From positions 1 through 45,905 of the forward strand of contig CALCEA010000014.1 of assembly GCA_937900675.1 (NCBI GenBank): 45,905 bases of DNA, in the 5' to 3' direction. This stretch comes from an uncultured Chitinophagaceae bacterium. Lineage in GTDB: Bacteria > Bacteroidota > Bacteroidia > Chitinophagales > Chitinophagaceae. The notes under the pieces are model-generated. The model saw only the letters and a list, made by a program, of their open reading frames with translations, searched no databases and had not been told where the DNA came from. Position 1 is the stretch's first letter, and every line of letters starts with the position of its first letter. Shown here one piece after another: positions 41,959-45,905 of the stretch. Made by a program: the position numbers and the translations under genes.

Positions 41959-43899
41959 TTATAATACTCCTTTAACTATTTCATCAACTACTGCAGGATC
42001 TAACAAAGTAGAAGTATCTCCCAAGTTTTTCAATTCACCTTCTGCAACTTTGCGCAAAATGCGACGCATGATTTTGCCTGATCTTGTTTTAGGTAAGCCT
42101 GATACAAATTGAATTTTATCTGGCTTTGCAATAGGGCCAATGATGCGTGTTACCGTTTGTAGTAAATCTTTTCTAATTTGATCTGCAGTGCCATGTGTGT
42201 CTTGCCCATGTGAGCCAGCATAAATAACATAGGCATAAATACCTTGTCCTTTGATATCATGCGGATATCCAACTACAGCACTTTCTACCACGCCAGCATG
42301 CATATTAATAGCGTTTTCTACTTCTGCAGTTCCAATTCTATGACCACTTACATTTAATACATCATCTACTCTTCCTGTAATTCTAAATTGTCCCAATTCA
42401 TTTTTTAATGCACCATCGCCTGTGAAATATAAGTTATCGTATGTTGCAAAATAATTGGTTCTGCATCTTTCATGATCTCCATAAGTAGTTCTTAAAATAG
42501 ATGGCCAAGGTTGTGTGATACATAGGTTACCACGAATAATTCCTTCTTCATCTTTTTCTTTTACTTCCTCCCCTTTATCATCTACTAAAATGGCTTTGAT
42601 ACCTGGCATGGGATAAGTGGCCCATCCTGGCTTTCCTTCGGTAATACCCGCCATATTAGAAATTAAAATACCACCCGTTTCTGTTTGCCACCAAGTGTCT
42701 ACAATCGGACATTTTTTTTGACCAATATTTTCATTGTACCAATGCCATGCTTCTTCGTTGATGGGTTCACCTACAGTGCCTAACACTTTTAAGCTACTTA
42801 GATCTTTATTTTGAATAGGTCCCAATCCAAATCCCATTAAAGAACGAATAGCAGTTGGAGCTGTATATAAAATATTTACTTTGAATTTTTCAATGATATC
42901 CCAAAACCTTCCTGCATCTGGAAAAGTTGGAATGCCTTCAAACATCAAACTAGTTCCACCTGCGCTTAATGGTGCATATACAATATAACTATGACCGGTA
43001 ATCCATCCAATATCTGCGGTGCAAAAGAAAATATCTGTAGGCTGATATTGGAAAGTATTTACAAAAGTATAATTGGTATAAACCATATATCCTGCAACGC
43101 TATGCACAACACCTTTTGGTTTTCCAGTGGATCCAGAAGTATATAAAATAAATAATGGATCTTCTGCATCCATCACTGTTGCTGCAACAGAGGTAATATC
43201 TTGAGACTCTACTTTTTTAATTTCATCTTCCCACCACACATCTCTTCCTTTTAGCATAGACACTGCCGTTCTTGTTCTTGTACAAACAATTACTTTATTC
43301 ACTGTTGTATTGCCAATTAATGCATCGTCAATCACGCCTTTTAATGGAATATCTTTTGCTCCTCTATAAGCACCATCACAGGTAATAATGCATGTTGCTT
43401 TGGCATCTTCTAATCTATCTGCAATACTTTGTGCAGAGAAGCCACCAAATATCACACTATGAATAGCACCCATTCTTGCACAGGCTAATACTGCAATGGC
43501 CAATTCAGGAATCATGCCCATATAAATACAAACACGATCACCTTTCTTCACTCCATTATTCATAAGTACTTGAGTAAATTGACAAACCTTGGTATGCAAT
43601 TGATTGTAAGTGATAATTCTATGATGTTCATTGGGGTCATTAGGTTCCCATATAATGGCAGGTTGATTACCTCTTGTTGCCAAATGTCTATCCAAACAGT
43701 TTTCAGTAATATTTAATTGCCCACCTTTAAACCATTCTACTTTTGGGTCTTTGAAATTCCATTCCAATGCAGTATCCCATTTTTTATGCCAAGTAAAATG
43801 TTCGGCAATTTCTGTCCAGAATGCTGCTGGTTCTTCTATACTTTTTTTGTAGGCTGCATAATACGCATCAATGCTTTTGATTTGATAAGGATAAGACAT
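41959..43899 (-). CDS. acs: Acetate--CoA ligase (AMP-forming)
   Basis: Cytoplasmic acetyl-CoA synthetase that activates acetate through acetyl-AMP; 646 residues from this start. ANL-superfamily motifs: YTSGSTGKPKGVVHS (P-loop), WWQTETGG (adenine-binding), the hinge ITGRVDDVLNVSGHRIGTAE, and the lysine motif GLPKTRSGKIMRRILRK near the C-terminus, whose lysine is the usual site of regulatory acetylation. I prefer ATG 43899 (MSYPYQIKSIDAYY) over the ATG three codons upstream at 43908, because family members start this way and the -7 element at 43922 then gives a normal leader. Convergent with the peptide transporter gene. Confidence 0.96.
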   Translation of the reverse strand: MSYPYQIKSIDAYYAAYKKSIEEPAAFWTEIAEHFTWHKKWDTALEWNFKDPKVEWFKGGQLNITENCLDRHLATRGNQPAIIWEPNDPNEHHRIITYNQLHTKVCQFTQVLMNNGVKKGDRVCIYMGMIPELAIAVLACARMGAIHSVIFGGFSAQSIADRLEDAKATCIITCDGAYRGAKDIPLKGVIDDALIGNTTVNKVIVCTRTRTAVSMLKGRDVWWEDEIKKVESQDITSVAATVMDAEDPLFILYTSGSTGKPKGVVHSVAGYMVYTNYTFVNTFQYQPTDIFFCTADIGWITGHSYIVYAPLSAGGTSLMFEGIPTFPDAGRFWDIIEKFKVNILYTAPTAIRSLMGFGLGPIQNKDLSSLKVLGTVGEPINEEAWHWYNENIGQKKCPIVDTWWQTETGGILISNMAGITEGKPGWATYPMPGIKAILVDDKGEEVKEKDEEGIIRGNLCITQPWPSILRTTYGDHERCRTNYFATYDNLYFTGDGALKNELGQFRITGRVDDVLNVSGHRIGTAEVENAINMHAGVVESAVVGYPHDIKGQGIYAYVIYAGSHGQDTHGTADQIRKDLLQTVTRIIGPIAKPDKIQFVSGLPKTRSGKIMRRILRKVAEGELKNLGDTSTLLDPAVVDEIVKGVL

Positions 43900-43921
43900 A
43901 GCAATCAATAAATAGTGTTTC

Positions 43922-43929
43922 CAAATTTA
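43922..43929 (-). promoter_or_regulatory. Putative -7 promoter element of acs
   Basis: TAAATTTG on the minus strand matches TAnnTTTG, 22 bases before the preferred start at 43899. Confidence 0.5.
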
Positions 43930-43982
43930 CGTTTTTCAGTTTAAATATTTAACTTGAAGAATCGATTGCTAAAACATATTGT

Positions 43983-45587
43983 ATGAATGCTTCAAATCAG
44001 CCAAGCAAAATTGCTTTTGTCATTGGCGCTTCTTCTGTGGGTACTTTGATTGAATGGTATGATTTCTACATTTTTGGGATGTTAGCGACCATTTTATCCA
44101 AACAATTTTTTCCTGCAGATGCAGGAACGGCAGCCCTTTTGAGTACGCTTGCTATTTTTGCTGCAGGTTTTATTGTGCGTCCATTTGGAGCATTGGTATT
44201 TGGAAGATTGGGTGATTTGATTGGCAGAAAACATACTTTTCTATTAACCTTAGTCATCATGGGAGGCTCTACTTTTGCCATTGGCTTGGTGCCGGGTTAT
44301 GCAAGTATTGGTTGGTTGGCGCCCATTTTAGTATTAATCTTAAGATTATTGCAAGGTTTGGCTTTAGGTGGTGAATATGGCGGGGCGGCTACATATGTTG
44401 CTGAGCACGCACCAGCAGGTCAAAGAGGTTTTTGGACTAGTTGGATTCAAACTACTGCCACTTTAGGATTGTTTCTGGCATTAGGTGTGATTATTTTAAT
44501 TCGTTCTAGCCAAGGAGTGGATCAATTTAGCGCCGAGTGGGGTGGATGGCGTTATCCTTTTTGGATTTCTATATTATTAGTGGGAGTTTCTGTTTTAATC
44601 AGAATGCGCATGAGTGAATCTCCGATGTTTACTAAACTAAAATCAGAAGGGAAAACCTCTGCCAACCCTTTGAAAGAAAGTTTTGGCAACAAGGCCAATT
44701 TTAAAATGGTTTTATTGGCTTTGTTTGGGGCTGTGATGGGACAGGGTGTGGTATGGTATACCGGACAGTTTTATGCACAAAGTTTTATTGAAACCGTTTG
44801 TAAAATTGAATTCGTACAATCCAGAAATATCATGCTCATTGCTATATTAATGGCAACCCCATGTTTTGTTTTGTTTGGATGGTTGAGTGATAAAGTGGGA
44901 AGAAAATGGATTATGTTGACAGGTATGTTATTGGCCGTAATTACTTATAGACCCATCTATCAAGAGTTTATCAATATCACTGATGCATCAAAAAGAACAC
45001 AAATTATAGATAATAGATTGTCCAGTTCTATGACTGCTTTTCCTTTGATTGATACCAAAGACAAAACTAAATTATACATCAAAAAGCAAGAAGATACTTT
45101 TTATTTAGATGGTTCTATTTTTAGATATAGCAAAGTGGATACTTTATTGTTAAAAGATTCTTTGTATTCTTCAAGGCCGCTTACTTTGATTTTTCCAAGT
45201 ATGATCAGGTATCAATCTCCTAAGCCATTTGTGCATGTAGAAAAAACATTAGGCAATGCTGCGTTTTGGGATATGATTTGGTTGGTATTTATTCAAATTG
45301 TTTATGTGACAATGGTGTATGGTCCCATTGCAGCTTTCTTGGTAGAAATGTTTCCTACTAAAATAAGATACACATCTATGTCGCTGCCTTATCATATTGG
45401 CAATGGTGTATTTGGAGGATTGGTTCCTTTTTTAGGTACATTGATCGTGGAATTCACCAAAACCTCTGCAAATCCTGCTGGTGATGTATTGGCTGGTTTG
45501 TGGTATCCAATTGGTGTAGCCACTGTTTGTTTGTCGATAGGAGCTATTTATCTAAGTAATAGAATAGATAAAAATGTAATGGACTAA
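43983..45587 (+). CDS. MFS metabolite:proton symporter with a large periplasmic insertion
   Basis: Inner-membrane transporter of 534 residues, of the MHS type (ProP, KgtP, ShiA relatives). Family features: GTLIEWYDFYIFGMLA in TM1, GRLGDLIGRKHTFLLTL between TM2 and TM3, LQGLALGGEYGGAATYVAEHAP in TM4 (quoted in part) and WLSDKVGRKW between TM8 and TM9. Usual members have about 430-450 residues. The extra length is a roughly 100-residue hydrophilic segment (about 325-428) between TM9 and TM10, which by MFS topology faces the periplasm. Downstream after 8 bases is a small two-helix membrane protein, likely cotranscribed. The substrate is unknown; the place beside acs hints at an organic acid, as inference only. 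Confidence 0.9.
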   Translation: MNASNQPSKIAFVIGASSVGTLIEWYDFYIFGMLATILSKQFFPADAGTAALLSTLAIFAAGFIVRPFGALVFGRLGDLIGRKHTFLLTLVIMGGSTFAIGLVPGYASIGWLAPILVLILRLLQGLALGGEYGGAATYVAEHAPAGQRGFWTSWIQTTATLGLFLALGVIILIRSSQGVDQFSAEWGGWRYPFWISILLVGVSVLIRMRMSESPMFTKLKSEGKTSANPLKESFGNKANFKMVLLALFGAVMGQGVVWYTGQFYAQSFIETVCKIEFVQSRNIMLIAILMATPCFVLFGWLSDKVGRKWIMLTGMLLAVITYRPIYQEFINITDASKRTQIIDNRLSSSMTAFPLIDTKDKTKLYIKKQEDTFYLDGSIFRYSKVDTLLLKDSLYSSRPLTLIFPSMIRYQSPKPFVHVEKTLGNAAFWDMIWLVFIQIVYVTMVYGPIAAFLVEMFPTKIRYTSMSLPYHIGNGVFGGLVPFLGTLIVEFTKTSANPAGDVLAGLWYPIGVATVCLSIGAIYLSNRIDKNVMD

Positions 45588-45595
45588 ATTATTAA

Positions 45596-45868
45596 ATGAA
45601 AAATTGGATAATGATGAATACCATAAAAAAATTATTAGGTTTTGTTTGGATGCTAATGTCTCCTGCGATTATTTTATTTTTAGTGTATCAAGCATATGTA
45701 AAGATTGGAGCTGCTTCTGAAGCGGCTCAAGCCAATACCATTTTGCAATGGGTGATTATTTTATTGATATTCTTACCCATAAGTATTGGGTTTTTTATTT
45801 TCGGGAAATATGCAGCTCAAAACGAATATGCTCAACTTCCTGAATCTTCTAAAGAAATAATGGATTAG
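45596..45868 (+). CDS. Small two-helix membrane protein (possibly DUF6814)
   Basis: Protein of 90 residues with two transmembrane segments (about 12-34 and 50-70) and a short polar tail (YAAQNEYAQLPESSKEIMD). ATGs at 45596, 45611 and 45614 are possible starts; MNTIKKLLGFVWMLMSP from 45614 looks like the natural beginning. I recall a small Bacteroidota family, DUF6814, found next to MFS transporters and of this general look, but I am not sure of the match. Its place 8 bases after the MFS gene suggests it is an accessory subunit. Confidence 0.7.
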   Translation: MKNWIMMNTIKKLLGFVWMLMSPAIILFLVYQAYVKIGAASEAAQANTILQWVIILLIFLPISIGFFIFGKYAAQNEYAQLPESSKEIMD

Positions 45869-45882
45869 CCATAGAAAGGATG

Positions 45883-45890
45883 TAATTTTG
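45883..45890 (+). promoter_or_regulatory. Putative -7 promoter element at the window edge
   Basis: TAATTTTG matches TAnnTTTG and is followed after 3 bases by an ATG at 45894 whose frame (MSLV) is open to the end of the window. A new plus-strand gene may begin here, but only four codons are visible. Confidence 0.3.
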
Positions 45891-45905
45891 AATATGTCTT
45901 TAGTT

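Noticed and set aside
42054..42077. GCAAAAT ... ATTTTGC repeat near the 3' end of acs as a terminator for the peptide transporter
   Set aside because: The loop is 10 bases, there is no continuous U tract, and the bases encode conserved acs residues.
1..45905. tRNA, rRNA, CRISPR, insertion sequence or prophage signals
   Set aside because: Reading both strands by eye showed no cloverleaf-like intergenic sequence, no direct repeat arrays, and no transposase, integrase or phage proteins. A tRNA scan was not possible.

Overview
This window reads as a chromosomal core region of a low-GC member of the Bacteroidota, most likely family Chitinophagaceae (the family is an inference). The pointers are a PorZ-like protein with a type IX secretion C-terminal domain, a long three-domain IspG, a DUF5606 protein, a GH3/serine-hydrolase fusion, the gene order mreB-mreC-mreD-mrdA-rodA, and the absence of Shine-Dalgarno sequences before most starts. 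Many intergenic spaces instead carry the Bacteroidota -7 promoter motif TAnnTTTG. No phage, insertion sequence, CRISPR array, tRNA or rRNA was seen. No gap between genes exceeds about 165 bases.

Layout. 1-5866 (+): argH and an exported FKBP isomerase ending at a strong terminator, then a lipoprotein that looks like a catalytically dead class D beta-lactamase, ispG and an LpxL-type acyltransferase. 5863-9717: an ArsR regulator plus a cysteine-free double-rhodanese protein (-) behind a perfect inverted repeat, tsaB (-), ridA (+), an aldose-epimerase-like gene (-) and a small exported protein (+). 9714-14909 (-): porZ, a GH3-serine hydrolase fusion and DUF5606. 15006-20734 (+): DegT-type aminotransferase, rpoN, a divergent PAP2-like membrane protein and an MMPL/RND exporter. 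20768-27458 (-): a TlpA-like lipoprotein with gatB, a plug-plus-two-PDZ secreted protein, and alaS. 27582-32209: M23 peptidase (+), NTF2-like protein (-), AlkA-type glycosylase (+), ppc (-). 32287-40378 (-): metallo-beta-lactamase-fold hydrolase, rodA, mrdA, mreD, mreC, mreB, purD. 40458-45868: peptide transporter (+), acs (-), and an MFS transporter with a large periplasmic insertion followed by a small membrane protein (+).

How the genes fit together. Much of the window serves the cell envelope: the elongasome (MreBCD, PBP2, RodA), an M23 endopeptidase, muropeptide recycling (GH3 fusion), outer-membrane lipid or secretion work (LpxL-type enzyme, PorZ, RND, PAP2-like) and isoprenoid supply for lipid carriers (IspG). 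The rest is central metabolism and translation (argH, ppc, acs, purD, gatB, alaS, tsaB). The genome is very compact: several convergent pairs overlap at their stop codons or lie 1 base apart, and the ridA terminator sits inside the coding sequence of the facing gene.

I did not find a clearly new multi-gene system. The most unusual items are the NTFY (instead of STFK) class D-like lipoprotein, the cysteine-free tandem rhodanese with its ArsR operator, the terminator that doubles as a conserved protein motif, the plug/PDZ fusion, and the inserted periplasmic domain of the last MFS transporter.
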